64,000 nt of DNA from assembly GCF_002873455.1 (NCBI RefSeq), contig NZ_MCUN01000010.1, forward strand, positions 496,001 through 560,000, in the 5' to 3' direction. Of the stretch, positions 44,043 to 52,929 are shown one piece after another (within the stretch, counting starts at the first letter, position 1; every line of letters starts with the position of its first letter). The notes below the pieces were generated by a model. It made no database searches and was not told the origin of the DNA. It saw nothing but the letters and a program-made list of their open reading frames with translations. Source of the stretch: Vibrio splendidus. Lineage in GTDB: Bacteria; Pseudomonadota; Gammaproteobacteria; Enterobacterales; Vibrionaceae. A program made the position numbers and the translations under genes.

Positions 44043-45479
44043 ATGAGTAACGAAACGCAAGGGAAAATGGGGGTCACTGGTATTGCACTCTTTACATTAT
44101 GTGCAGTATTGGTGGTCGATACGTTAACCGCGTCAGCAAGTATCGGTGTAAGTGCCATTGGCTGGTGGGTATTGATGTTGATCTTCTTTGTTATCCCATA
44201 TGGGTTGATAACGTCAGAATTAAGTACTACTTACCCAGGCGAAGGGGGTATCTACGATTGGGTAAAACAAGCCTTCAATTTCAAGTGGGCAGTGAGAACG
44301 ACTTGGTTTTATTGGATTAACGTTGGTTTATGGATGCCAGCAGTATATATCATGTTTGCCGGAATGTTTTCTGAATTATTTATGCCCGATTTGTCTTTAT
44401 GGGGACAAATAGCGATTTGTATATTACTAACCTGGATAACGGTTTGGATTTGTAATGTATCTGCTGATATTGGTGTTTGGGTAACAAATATTGGTGCGAT
44501 ATTAAAAATTATTGTTATTAGCACACTAGGTGTTGGTGGCTTTATATATGCAATGAAAAATGGGGTAGCAAACGAATTTACATTGCCTGCAATGATGCCT
44601 TCACTTGATTCTGCGGTTTCTTTCTTACCTGCCATTGTTTTCAATCTGATGGGTTTTGAATTGGTTGCGACGATGACCAAGGAAATGAAAGATGTACGCG
44701 ACATGCCTAAAGCTGTCTTCTTATCAATTGGTATCACCGCTTTCTTATACATCTTCGGTACTGTTGGCATCCTGATGGCTCTGCCTGTTGAAAGTATTGG
44801 TCTGGTTTCTGGCCTAATTGACACCTTCAAAACGCTCTTCGGCAATGGTGTAGTTGGCACAGCGATGGTTTATATCTTTGGTACGTTCGCTTTGTTAACA
44901 CTGATCGGCAATATGGTGAGCTGGACTATGGGTGCCAGTCGAGCGGCCGCTGAAGCTGCTCAAGAGGGCGAACTTCCAGCCCCTGTCGCTAAAGTGCCTG
45001 AGAAAGGCTCTCCAGTTGGCGCAAACAACATTACAGGCACAGTATCAACGGTCGTAATCTTGTCTTACGCATTGTTTGCCCAAGGTAATGATGATCTGTT
45101 CTGGTCAATCTTTGCTTTCTCTAGCTGCATTTTCCTACTTCCTTACCTGTTCATGTTCCCTGCATACCTAAAGCTTCGTGTGGTTGATGGCAAGCGTGAA
45201 CGACCATTCCGAGTGCCCGGTGGTATGGCGGCTCAATGGGTGATGTCTATTGTTTGTTTCTTGGTGGTTGCTCAAGCGGTAATCCTATTTATCTTCCCTG
45301 AAGCACTTGATTTAACGGTTGCTGATTGGGGATACACAGGGCCTGTTTTGATTGGTGTGATAGCGACGATTCTAGCGGGTGAATGGATTCTGTTCGGCGC
45401 ATTAAAACGCAAGAAAGAACAAGGCATAAAAGACGAACAAGCGACAAATACGCAAGACCAAGAAGAAGCTCAAGCTTAA
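44043..45479 (+). CDS. aguD: APC-family antiporter, probable agmatine/putrescine exchanger
   Basis: The 478-residue protein has about 12-13 membrane helices and APC-superfamily landmarks: helix 1 with GVTGIALFTLCAVLVVDTLTA, ELSTTYPGEGGIYDWVKQAF in loop 2-3, and a late AYLKLRVVDGKRERPFRVPGG. It starts the plus-strand operon behind AAGGAG. In Gram-positive agu operons the antiporter AguD exchanges agmatine for putrescine; gene order here (aguD-aguA-aguB) supports the same role. The C-terminal tail is hydrophilic and rich in Glu/Gln. Substrate assignment comes from context. Confidence 0.85.
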   Translation: MSNETQGKMGVTGIALFTLCAVLVVDTLTASASIGVSAIGWWVLMLIFFVIPYGLITSELSTTYPGEGGIYDWVKQAFNFKWAVRTTWFYWINVGLWMPAVYIMFAGMFSELFMPDLSLWGQIAICILLTWITVWICNVSADIGVWVTNIGAILKIIVISTLGVGGFIYAMKNGVANEFTLPAMMPSLDSAVSFLPAIVFNLMGFELVATMTKEMKDVRDMPKAVFLSIGITAFLYIFGTVGILMALPVESIGLVSGLIDTFKTLFGNGVVGTAMVYIFGTFALLTLIGNMVSWTMGASRAAAEAAQEGELPAPVAKVPEKGSPVGANNITGTVSTVVILSYALFAQGNDDLFWSIFAFSSCIFLLPYLFMFPAYLKLRVVDGKRERPFRVPGGMAAQWVMSIVCFLVVAQAVILFIFPEALDLTVADWGYTGPVLIGVIATILAGEWILFGALKRKKEQGIKDEQATNTQDQEEAQA

Positions 45480-45495
45480 TTTAAGGGACACAACC

Positions 45496-46587
45496 ATGAA
45501 AAAAGTAATTGATACGACACCAAAGCACGACGGTTTCAGAATGCCGGGTGAGCATGAGCCACACAATGAAATTTGGATGGCTTGGCCTGAGCGTACAGAT
45601 AACTGGCGAGATGGTGCAAAACCTGCACAGAAAGTGTTTGCAGATGTCGCGAAACAAATCAGCCAAACCACACCGGTAACGATGTTGGCGAGCTCTGCTC
45701 AATATGACAATGCCGTTTCTCGTTTACCTGAAGACATTCGTGTCTTGGAAGTTTCTACAGATGACTCGTGGATGCGTGATATTGGCGCTACCTATGTTGT
45801 TGATGACGAGGGTGAACGTCGTGGTGTTGATTGGGAGTTTAATGCGTGGGGCGGTTTTGTGGACGGGTTGTACTCACCTTGGAACAGAGACAACCAAGTA
45901 GCACAAAAAATGTGTGAAACCGTTCGCGATGCAAGATATCGAGCGCCGATCGTCTTAGAAGGTGGATCAATCCATGTTGATGGTGAAGGTACGCTTTATA
46001 CCACTGAAGAGTGTCTGTTACACGAAAGTAGAAACCCAGACATGACCAAAGAAGAGCTCACAGCTGTACTTTGCGAACACCTTAATGTTGAGAAAGTGAT
46101 TTGGTTACCGCGTGGTTTGTATAACGACGAAACCAACGGCCACGTTGATAACATTCTTCACGTTGTTAAGCCTGGTGAAGTGGTGTTGACCTGGTGTGAT
46201 GATGAAAGTGACCCTCAATATGAGATTAGTCGTGAAGCATACGACTACATCACAAGCCAAACCGATGCAAAAGGACGCCAAATCAAGGTACACAAATTAC
46301 CCATGCCCGGACCTTTGTATATGTCGGCTGAAGAAGCTGCAGGGATCGATATTGCTGAAGGTATGGAGCGTGAAGCGGGTGAACGATTGGCGGCATCGTA
46401 TGCAAATTATTTGATTACTAATAATCAGATTGTGTTGCCGCTGCTCGATCAACGTTACGACAACGATGTGATTGGCATGTTGGAAAAAATCTATCCTGGG
46501 TACGACGTGAATGGCGTTCCTGCTCGAGAAATCTTGCTGGGAGGCGGCAACATTCATTGCATCACTCAACAGGTACCAAGCATTTAA
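45496..46587 (+). CDS. aguA: Agmatine deiminase
   Basis: The 363 residues follow the antiporter by 16 bp with an AAGGGA site. The protein shows the PAD_porph/agmatine deiminase signature: MAWPERTDNWRDGAKPAQ, DDSWMRDIGATYVV, LEGGSIHVDGEGTLYTTEECLLHESRNP, NDETNGHVDNI, and the C-terminal GGGNIHCIT with catalytic Cys355. It hydrolyses agmatine to N-carbamoylputrescine and ammonia in the cytoplasm. All catalytic residues (Asp, Glu, His, Asp and Cys) appear present. The next gene uses its product. Confidence 0.95.
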   Translation: MKKVIDTTPKHDGFRMPGEHEPHNEIWMAWPERTDNWRDGAKPAQKVFADVAKQISQTTPVTMLASSAQYDNAVSRLPEDIRVLEVSTDDSWMRDIGATYVVDDEGERRGVDWEFNAWGGFVDGLYSPWNRDNQVAQKMCETVRDARYRAPIVLEGGSIHVDGEGTLYTTEECLLHESRNPDMTKEELTAVLCEHLNVEKVIWLPRGLYNDETNGHVDNILHVVKPGEVVLTWCDDESDPQYEISREAYDYITSQTDAKGRQIKVHKLPMPGPLYMSAEEAAGIDIAEGMEREAGERLAASYANYLITNNQIVLPLLDQRYDNDVIGMLEKIYPGYDVNGVPAREILLGGGNIHCITQQVPSI

Positions 46588-46713
46588 TTTGAAGCAATAA
46601 CTCGAATAAAGATAAGCAAAAAAGAAACGCATTAAATCCAAAGTATGTAACTCAATAAGCACGAGATCTACTCAAAAGAAAACGTGCAAACTAATGATAA
46701 ATAGGAACTGATT

Positions 46714-47760
46714 ATGAAATTACCTTCTTCTAGCGCAACTGAACTGAACAAAAAAAATCTTGAGCACATGGTGTCTATGAAAGACTTTTCTGTCGAAGAG
46801 ATGGATAACATGATGGAACTGATGACTCACCTAAAACAAGCGCGAAAAGACAATGCAATTCCGCCGTTGTTCAAAGGTAAATCGGTTGGCATGATCTTCG
46901 AAGCGGGCTCTACACGTACTCGCGTCTCTTTTGAAGTCGCCGCAACACTGTTGGGTGGACACGCGTTGTTCTTGTCACCAAAAGATATCCATTTAGGCGG
47001 TAAAGAATCGATTGATGATACTTCACGTGTGTTGTCTCGTATGTGCGACATCATCATGGCTCGTACCAATAGCCCTGAAACACTTGATGGCCTACTAAAA
47101 ATGTCGACAGTGCCAGTGATCAATGGCCTTGATACGCGTTTCCATCCAACTCAAATGCTGGCGGATCTCTACACGATCAGAGAACACATCACTGATGGAC
47201 GTAAGCTGTCTGATCTGACCTTGGCATTCATGGGTGATGCGACGGATGTGTGTCGTTCATTGATGCTGACGTGTGCTAAGTACGGTATGGGCTTTAAGCA
47301 AATTGGTCCTAAGAAATACCACATGGAGCAAGAGTGGATCGATATGGCACTGAACTTCTGTGAAGAGTCGGGCGGCACGATTGAAATAACTGATGATGTA
47401 GAACGTATTAGTGATTGTGATGTGGTATACGGCGATAGCTTTTACTGGGTGACTCAAATGGACGAGAAAGAAGAGCGTCTTGCTGCATTCATGCCTAACT
47501 ATGTGATCACTGAAGAGCTAATGGCTAAAGCTCGCCCAGGTGCAATGCTGCTTCATTGCCTACCTGCAAATGACAAAGAAGAAGTAACTCGCGGCGCACT
47601 AGAAAGTGAATACTCAGTGGCGTTCGATGAAGCCGAAAACCGACTCACTGCTCAGATGGCGATTCTAGTGTACTTCACACACAAAGATGCGGTTATCCCA
47701 ACACAAGAAACCGTTAAGCATCACGAAGAAAAAATCAGCAGCTTCCTAAGCACTCTGTAG
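46714..47760 (+). CDS. aguB: Putrescine carbamoyltransferase
   Basis: The 348-residue protein has the carbamoyl-phosphate site GSTRTR (about residues 65-70), the family HPTQMLADLYTI and the C-terminal LLHCLPAND loop of transcarbamoylases. In the region where ornithine carbamoyltransferases have the SMG loop for the amino-acid side chain it reads GDSFYWVTQMDEKEER. This is the pattern of putrescine carbamoyltransferases, and the neighbours agree. It splits N-carbamoylputrescine into putrescine and carbamoyl phosphate, feeding aguC. It carries a normal family length. Confidence 0.9.
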   Translation: MKLPSSSATELNKKNLEHMVSMKDFSVEEMDNMMELMTHLKQARKDNAIPPLFKGKSVGMIFEAGSTRTRVSFEVAATLLGGHALFLSPKDIHLGGKESIDDTSRVLSRMCDIIMARTNSPETLDGLLKMSTVPVINGLDTRFHPTQMLADLYTIREHITDGRKLSDLTLAFMGDATDVCRSLMLTCAKYGMGFKQIGPKKYHMEQEWIDMALNFCEESGGTIEITDDVERISDCDVVYGDSFYWVTQMDEKEERLAAFMPNYVITEELMAKARPGAMLLHCLPANDKEEVTRGALESEYSVAFDEAENRLTAQMAILVYFTHKDAVIPTQETVKHHEEKISSFLSTL

Positions 47761-47809
47761 AGGTTTATTTGTGGGGGTGTAAGAACCTCCACTGTGTAGC
47801 TCTGAATTA

Positions 47810-47854
47810 AGCTGAACCAGTATTGTTCTCGATTTGTTGGTTCAGCTATTTTTT
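47810..47854 (+). terminator. Terminator of the aguDAB operon
   Basis: AGCTGAACCA and TGGTTCAGCT form a perfect 10-bp stem with an 18-nt loop, followed by ATTTTTT, about 50 bp after the aguB stop codon. Confidence 0.85.
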
Positions 47855-47936
47855 GCCTTTTATTTTTGAAGTGTCGATAAACACGTGGCCGATTGGCTCT
47901 ATCTGACATCAATACTCAAACAGGAGATGTATCGAC

Positions 47937-49202
47937 ATGAGTGCCGATATTATTAAAGTTTCAAGAAATACTGAAGATGCACCATTGAGCCCTTTCTCAA
48001 CTCAATCCGTGGCATTTTCTCACTACAACAATCTATCAGCTCAACTACCGGTGAACCCTAAAACAGGAGAGTTAGTTTTAGGTGATGTGAAAGTACAGGC
48101 TCAGCAATGTCTGACTAACATTAAAGCGATTGTCGAAAGTCTCGGCCACGGTATGTTCGATGTCGTGAGAGTGAATGTGTACCTAAAGAATATTCAGGAT
48201 ATCGATGCGGTTAATGAAGTGTATTCATCATTCTTCCATGGATATTTCCCAACTCGTACCGTGCTTTCGGTTTCTGCATTGCCGTTAGAAGGTGCTTTAG
48301 TGCAGATGGATGCGGTGATCTCGAATGATGAAGGCACTTACCCACAAGCGGCGTGTGAGCTAGTTAAAATCGCGCGAAATACTCAATACGCACCAGTCAG
48401 TTCTTTATCGACTCAGACGGTTGCTTTTTCTCACTATAATCACATTTCAGCTCAGCTACCTATTGACCCACAATCGGGCAACATCGTTGTTGGTGGAGCA
48501 AAAGAGCACGCGATTCAATGCCTCAAAAACATTAAATCAATACTGGAAAATGTTGATGTACCGCTTGATGACATCGTGAAGGTGAATATCCATGTGAGAA
48601 GCCTTGATGACCTTGCTGCCGTCAATGAAGTGTATACCACCTTCTTCCCTGACTCTGCGATTGCAAGGACTGTCGCTTATATGCCAGCACGCTCGGTGAC
48701 GGTTGTTGAAGGCTTAACGATGGGATCGTTAGTGCAAATGGATGCGACTGTGTCACACGGCGATGGAACTCCACCACAAGCGGTTGAAGATCGACATGGC
48801 ATCGTGATCAAGGCGAACAATACCAAAGCTGCGCCAATCAGTGAACACTCAACGCAAACCGTGGCTTTTTCTCATTACAACAATATCTCTGCTCAGCTGC
48901 CGCTTGACGCTCGAATAGGTGCAATTGTGACACATGGTGCTAAAGAGCAGGCGATGCAGTGCTTGAATAACATTAAAGAAGTGATTGAGAGTGTTGGTCA
49001 TGTCATGGATGACATCGTGAAGCTTAATATCCAATTAAGAGATATGGCTGATTTAGATGTGCTCAATGACGTTTGTACGCATTACTTTGAAGGCCCATTG
49101 CCTGCGCGCACGGTTATCGGTGTGTCTGATATTCCGATGGGCGCTTTGGTACAAATCGATGCGATTGCTTCCAATGGTGAAGGGACTCCACCGAGCCTTT
49201 AA
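47937..49202 (+). CDS. Triple-domain RidA (YjgF) protein
   Basis: The 421 residues are three consecutive RidA domains of about 135-145 residues. Each repeats STQ(S/T)VAFSHYN, then ISAQLP, an (A/V)NEVY-like helix and a terminal LVQ(M/I)DA strand. The substrate-binding Arg is kept in all three (PTRTV, IARTV, PARTV), while the usual active-site Glu near the end is Asp in each. Ordinary RidA is a homotrimer of 130-residue subunits that hydrolyses reactive enamines/imines, with active sites between subunits. Three fused domains could form the whole trimer in one chain. The gene stands beyond the terminator of the agmatine operon, with its own AGGAG site. Confidence 0.9.
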   Translation: MSADIIKVSRNTEDAPLSPFSTQSVAFSHYNNLSAQLPVNPKTGELVLGDVKVQAQQCLTNIKAIVESLGHGMFDVVRVNVYLKNIQDIDAVNEVYSSFFHGYFPTRTVLSVSALPLEGALVQMDAVISNDEGTYPQAACELVKIARNTQYAPVSSLSTQTVAFSHYNHISAQLPIDPQSGNIVVGGAKEHAIQCLKNIKSILENVDVPLDDIVKVNIHVRSLDDLAAVNEVYTTFFPDSAIARTVAYMPARSVTVVEGLTMGSLVQMDATVSHGDGTPPQAVEDRHGIVIKANNTKAAPISEHSTQTVAFSHYNNISAQLPLDARIGAIVTHGAKEQAMQCLNNIKEVIESVGHVMDDIVKLNIQLRDMADLDVLNDVCTHYFEGPLPARTVIGVSDIPMGALVQIDAIASNGEGTPPSL

Positions 49203-49227
49203 GCTTACTATCTGGCATTAGAAAACG

Positions 49228-49257
49228 AGGGTTGGCTGTGAGGCCAACCCTTTTTTA
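49228..49257 (+). terminator. Terminator after the triple RidA gene
   Basis: AGGGTTGGC-tgtgag-GCCAACCCT is a perfect 9-bp stem followed by TTTTTT, 25 bp after the stop codon. Confidence 0.93.
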
Positions 49258-49376
49258 CGATAGGCCTAATGACAACATGAGTATTGGTTATAGTGTCCAT
49301 AAGTGGAAAATCAGAGTAGACCAACTAGGATGAATTAAATTAAACCCGTTAATTAATTCAACAACATGGTAGTGCT

Positions 49377-50360
49377 ATGAAGAAAATAACTCTTTTGTCT
49401 TTCGCGATATTATCTAGCTTTTCTTTTTCATCTTTTGCTAAAGATTGTGATCCTACATTGTTGCCTTCTTGGAAAGACAGTGACAGTAAGTCCGCCATCG
49501 TCGACTTTGTAAGCCAAGCTACCAAAGCTGAATCCAAAACTTATGTGGCAATTGAAGATCGCATCGCCGTGTTCGATAACGACGGTACGCTTTGGTCTGA
49601 AAAGCCTTACTACTTCCAGTTGGCCTTTGCATTAGACCGTGTAAAAGAGATGGCGTCTGAGCACCCTGAATGGACAACGGAAGCACCGTTTAAATTTGTA
49701 CTTGAAGATGATATTGAGAGCGTTCTTGGCAGCGGTGAAGAAGGGTTATTGAAAATCATCATGGCGACACATTCTGGTATGACAGTTGAACAATACCAAC
49801 AAGACGTTAAACAATGGTTGGCGGTTGCAAAAGATAAACGCTTCAATAAAGCGTATACAGATCTGACTTATCAGCCAATGAAAGAAATGCTGACTTACCT
49901 GCAAGATCATAACTTTAAGACTTACATTGTGTCAGGCGGAGGCGTTGATTTCATGAGAGCTTGGGCTCCACAAGCTTACAATATTCCTACAGAACAAATC
50001 ATCGGTAGCGCGCTTAAATACAACTACAGTTACAACGATGGTAAGCCGACGGTTACTAAAGATTCGTCCATTTTGACCATTGATGATAAAGCCGGAAAGG
50101 TCACTAACATTCAGCATATTATTGGCAAAAAACCTATTTTAGCGGTAGGTAACTCAGACGGTGACCAAGCGATGATGCAGTGGGCAACAAGCCAACCAAA
50201 CTCAATGGCAATGATCGTTCATCATACTGATGCCGAGCGAGAGTGGCAGTACGATCGTGAGTCTCACGTTGGTAAGTTGGATAAGGCGCTAGACGAAGCG
50301 AATTCCAGAGATGATTGGACGCTGATCGATATGAAGTCAGATTGGTGTGAGGTGTACTAA
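49377..50360 (+). CDS. Secreted HAD-superfamily phosphatase-like hydrolase
   Basis: The 327-residue protein has a signal peptide cleaved after SSFA (near residue 21). HAD motif I is VFDNDGTLW (nucleophile Asp near residue 68). Motif II is IVSGGG, and motif IV is VGNSDGDQAMMQW with the Asp pair. The cap inserted between motifs I and II is helical and about 110 residues long. It should be a periplasmic phosphatase; the substrate is unknown. A terminator follows directly. Export of a HAD hydrolase is less common than the cytoplasmic form. Confidence 0.85.
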   Translation: MKKITLLSFAILSSFSFSSFAKDCDPTLLPSWKDSDSKSAIVDFVSQATKAESKTYVAIEDRIAVFDNDGTLWSEKPYYFQLAFALDRVKEMASEHPEWTTEAPFKFVLEDDIESVLGSGEEGLLKIIMATHSGMTVEQYQQDVKQWLAVAKDKRFNKAYTDLTYQPMKEMLTYLQDHNFKTYIVSGGGVDFMRAWAPQAYNIPTEQIIGSALKYNYSYNDGKPTVTKDSSILTIDDKAGKVTNIQHIIGKKPILAVGNSDGDQAMMQWATSQPNSMAMIVHHTDAEREWQYDRESHVGKLDKALDEANSRDDWTLIDMKSDWCEVY

Positions 50361-50388
50361 CGCCTAATTTACCTTTGGTCAAAAGCAC

Positions 50389-50419
50389 AAAAGCTCGGGT
50401 TTTTAATTCGAGCTTTTTT
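50389..50419 (+). terminator. Terminator after the HAD gene
   Basis: AAAAGCTCG and CGAGCTTTT form a 9-bp stem with an 11-nt loop, then TT, 28 bp after the stop codon. Confidence 0.85.
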
Positions 50420-50470
50420 GTGAGCGGAGGTTTTTGTTCACGGAAGTTTTTGGGAATGAACGGTTTGAAA

Positions 50471-50530
50471 GCTATGCAATTAAAAGCAATGTCATTAAAA
50501 ACTATGCCATTAAAAGTAATAGCATTGAAA
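50471..50530 (+). repeat. 15-bp tandem repeat, four units
   Basis: Four 15-bp units follow the pattern GC-AATG-C-ATTAAAA, with up to five differences per unit. They lie between the HAD terminator and the racemase. If read from an ATG at 50456 they would encode a 33-residue peptide with LKAMQ, LKAMS, LKTMP and LKVIA repeats; translation is unproven. Confidence 0.85.
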
Positions 50531-50627
50531 GCAGCAAGGCTTAATGTCTCGCTCTGAGCAAGAACGTACTATAAGTTCTTAACTCATGACGGTTTAATCG
50601 GTAGTCGAAAAATAAAGGGATAGAAAT

Positions 50628-51323
50628 ATGAAAACGATCGGATTGCTTGGTGGGATGAGTTGGGAGTCGACAATGAGCTACTACAAATCCATTAACGAGG
50701 GTGTTAAAGCCAATCTCGGTGGACTTAACTCTGCAAAAATTTGTATGTACAGCGTGAACTTCGATGAGATAGAAAAGCTGCAACATCAAGGTCGTTGGGC
50801 GGAGACGGCTGACATCTTATCGGACGCGGCTTTATCGGTACAGAAGGGCGGGGCTGATTTCATCCTGATTTGTACCAATACCATGCATAAGGTTGTGCCT
50901 GAGATCGAAGAGAAGATCACGATTCCTATCCTACATATCGCTGATACCACGGCGCGGAAGCTACTTGAACAGGGTGTACAGAAAGTCGGATTACTCGGTA
51001 CAGCTTTCACCATGGAACAAGATTTCTATAAAGGGCGTTTAACCGATAAATTCGGTATCGATGTTGTGACTCCTGATGAGAGTGACCGAGTAAAAGTTCA
51101 CAACATCATCTATCAAGAGTTATGTCGAGGTGAAGTAAAAGAAGAATCTCGATCTGTATACCGTAAAATCATTGAGAAGCTAAGCCAACAAGGTGCTGAA
51201 GCGGTTATTCTTGGTTGTACCGAAATAGCCTTATTGATTCAACAGCAACACACTGATGTGCCATTATTTGATACCACTGCTATACATGCAGAGGCAGCGG
51301 TGCGTTTGGCGACCAAAGATTAG
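50628..51323 (+). CDS. Aspartate/glutamate racemase family protein
   Basis: The 231 residues behind AAGGGA open MKTIGLLGGMSWESTMSYYK, typical of the YgeA/RacX group. The two catalytic Cys are in ICTNTMHK (about residue 84) and LGCTEIALL (about residue 197), so the two-base racemase mechanism is intact. Cofactor-independent enzymes of this family interconvert L- and D-Asp, Glu or other amino acids in the cytoplasm. Which amino acid is used cannot be read from sequence. The gene appears monocistronic. Confidence 0.9.
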   Translation: MKTIGLLGGMSWESTMSYYKSINEGVKANLGGLNSAKICMYSVNFDEIEKLQHQGRWAETADILSDAALSVQKGGADFILICTNTMHKVVPEIEEKITIPILHIADTTARKLLEQGVQKVGLLGTAFTMEQDFYKGRLTDKFGIDVVTPDESDRVKVHNIIYQELCRGEVKEESRSVYRKIIEKLSQQGAEAVILGCTEIALLIQQQHTDVPLFDTTAIHAEAAVRLATKD

Positions 51324-51574
51324 CAACATGGATTCAGCAAGCTGAGGCTAATCGCAGGCTCCTAACTTAGGGAGTGTTCCTGTCATTTTTAATTCTTGTG
51401 TGATTTTTATTCAGTTAAATGAAAGTTTTTTGCACGAAGACAGGTCGTTAATTAATGAAGCGATGCTTTGTTCATTAACCAAGGCTTTATCGGTAGGTAA
51501 GGCTTTAGTTAATAACTGAGCTATCTTCGCTTACAAGCACTATGCTTTTAGTCATGACCCAAAGAGGATTAATT

Positions 51575-51694
51575 ATGAAATGGCTTATCTTATCTGTAAC
51601 GCTATTGTTTGTGGCAGGGTGCCAATCAACAGGCTCTGATACATCTTCACATGATCAAATGAATAAAATAGATACCAGAGGGTGCAGTAGCTAA
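51575..51694 (+). CDS. Small 39-residue lipoprotein
   Basis: A short frame starts behind AAGAGGA and encodes MKWLILSVTLLFVAGC followed by a Ser/Thr/Asp-rich tail that ends in GCSS. The hydrophobic core and VAGC lipobox (Cys16) indicate a lipid-anchored peptide of about 24 mature residues. Gln follows the Cys, consistent with outer-membrane sorting. It has no recognised family and no operon partner. A degraded end of a longer gene is possible, but signal and ribosome site are intact. Confidence 0.55.
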   Translation: MKWLILSVTLLFVAGCQSTGSDTSSHDQMNKIDTRGCSS

Positions 51695-51768
51695 TCCTTT
51701 TTGCGTAACCACCTTTTTAGCTGCTCTTATTATCACTTTTGTTACTATTTTTATAAAGAGTTCCCCCT

Positions 51769-51799
51769 AAAAAGTCTTGCGATTCCGTGAGGCTTTTTC
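51769..51799 (+). terminator. Terminator downstream of the small lipoprotein
   Basis: AAAAAGTCT and AGGCTTTTT pair over 9 bp (one G-T) around 12 nt. The second arm supplies the T-run. It lies about 75 bp after the small lipoprotein gene. Confidence 0.65.
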
Positions 51800-51970
51800 T
51801 TCTATGTAAACGACTGACTTTTTGGGTGTATGTTATAAATTTTCGAATCTGAACTGTCTATATTCTAGGCTGTGTACTGGATCTCATTTGTTATTTTAAC
51901 CACTTGCTAAGGTAAATAGTGAATGTGTTTAAGACTAACCCAATCACTTTACTCAACTTAAGAGGTTTCT

Positions 51971-52207
51971 ATGCTAGGTGAAAATCACTCTCTTGTTCAC
52001 GAATTTCCTGAAATGAAAGACAAAATTGCTGAGCTTGCTAAAACTGACGATGGCTTTGCAGAAGATATGAAGACATACGACAACCTTGATAAAGAGATTC
52101 GTAAACTAGAGCTGAAAGATTCACCCATTGATGACGGCTCGATGCACCAACTAAAACATGAGCGTTCTGAGCTTAAAGATTCACTGCATGCTCGTTTATC
52201 AGATTAG
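51971..52207 (+). CDS. YdcH family (DUF465) protein
   Basis: The 78-residue protein is almost entirely helical and charged, with NHSLVHEFPEMKDKIAELAKTD and LKHERSELKDSLHARL. This matches the YdcH/DUF465 family, whose members are small coiled-coil proteins common in vibrios with unknown role. AAGAGG stands before the ATG. A tight terminator follows 30 bp after the stop, so the gene is monocistronic. Confidence 0.88.
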   Translation: MLGENHSLVHEFPEMKDKIAELAKTDDGFAEDMKTYDNLDKEIRKLELKDSPIDDGSMHQLKHERSELKDSLHARLSD

Positions 52208-52237
52208 TTAATCGAAGTGCTATCGTTTTAAATAATT

Positions 52238-52259
52238 AAACTCCTTCGGGAGTTTTTTT
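52238..52259 (+). terminator. Terminator of the YdcH gene
   Basis: AAACTCC-ttcg-GGAGTTT is a 7-bp stem with a UUCG tetraloop, followed by TTTT. Confidence 0.93.
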
Positions 52260-52413
52260 GTTTTTGACTCAACAATATAGAGGAGTTGAAACCTACTGTA
52301 TTGGGAACAAAAGTAGATTTACGGCGAGGCTCTGCATTAACAAAGTTCTACATTACACAATGCGGGGCTTTTTGGTATCAGCGATTGCTAAGCTTAAAGG
52401 GATAAAATTCTGT

Positions 52414-52680
52414 TTATCTGTAACAAGATTTTCGCAATAATTTTTTTAATTTTAGTGGCAACTTGTTGAGATTTATCATCGTAAATAGCCTCTGGATGTG
52501 GGTTAGCAAACATGTTTCATTACCGAAGTACTTTCCGCCAGCAATTCCGTAGGCATCTTTGACTATTTTACTACCTAGTAGTGAAGCCGGATTGACCACA
52601 ACAACCATTGGGCCTAGTGCTTTTGCCGTTTCGAAGCCGATACCATCAGTAGAATTAGTAATCAGAATAACTTTTTGCAT
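52414..52680 (-). pseudogene. Decayed short-chain dehydrogenase copy
   Basis: The frame begins MQKVILITNSTDGIGFETAKALG, like the SDR at 3370-4179, then jumps straight to VVNPASLLGSKIVKDAYG and GGKYFGNET. About 160 residues with the NNAG and YxxxK sites, and a second block of about 23 residues, are missing. After GGKYFGNET a frameshift follows: the neighbouring frame continues FANPHPEAIYDD, matching the intact tail LFKDPHADALD. The catalytic core is gone, so this is a relic with two internal deletions and one frameshift. Confidence 0.88.
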
Positions 52681-52929
52681 AGAGCATAGAATAGATTCCT
52701 TATTAACTTGATGACATCGTGAGCGTTTTTAAGTGTGATGTTTCGTTGAGATAAAGAACAGCAGCCTTTTGTGAAGTTGATAATTAACGGGATACATAAA
52801 GCATTATTTAGTTTTTGTTATTAACGAAGTAGGGGGGAGGAGTGATCATTCGAAATGAGAGAAAAGCTTTATGAGCCTTATAAAACCTTTCTCTAATCGT
52901 TATAAGAATTAGAAGTTAGATGATAGACG

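Noticed and set aside
46714..47760. Ornithine carbamoyltransferase of an arginine deiminase pathway
   Set aside because: The SMG loop is absent, and agmatine deiminase rather than arginine deiminase is next door.
50471..50530. CRISPR-like array
   Set aside because: Units of 15 bp are directly abutting with no spacers, and no cas genes are present. The same applies to the 7-bp and 20-bp repeats.
52326..52371. Small RNA ending in a GGGGCTTTTT hairpin after ydcH
   Set aside because: The stem relies on several G-T pairs and a 20-nt loop, and no promoter is evident. It is too weak to list as a gene.
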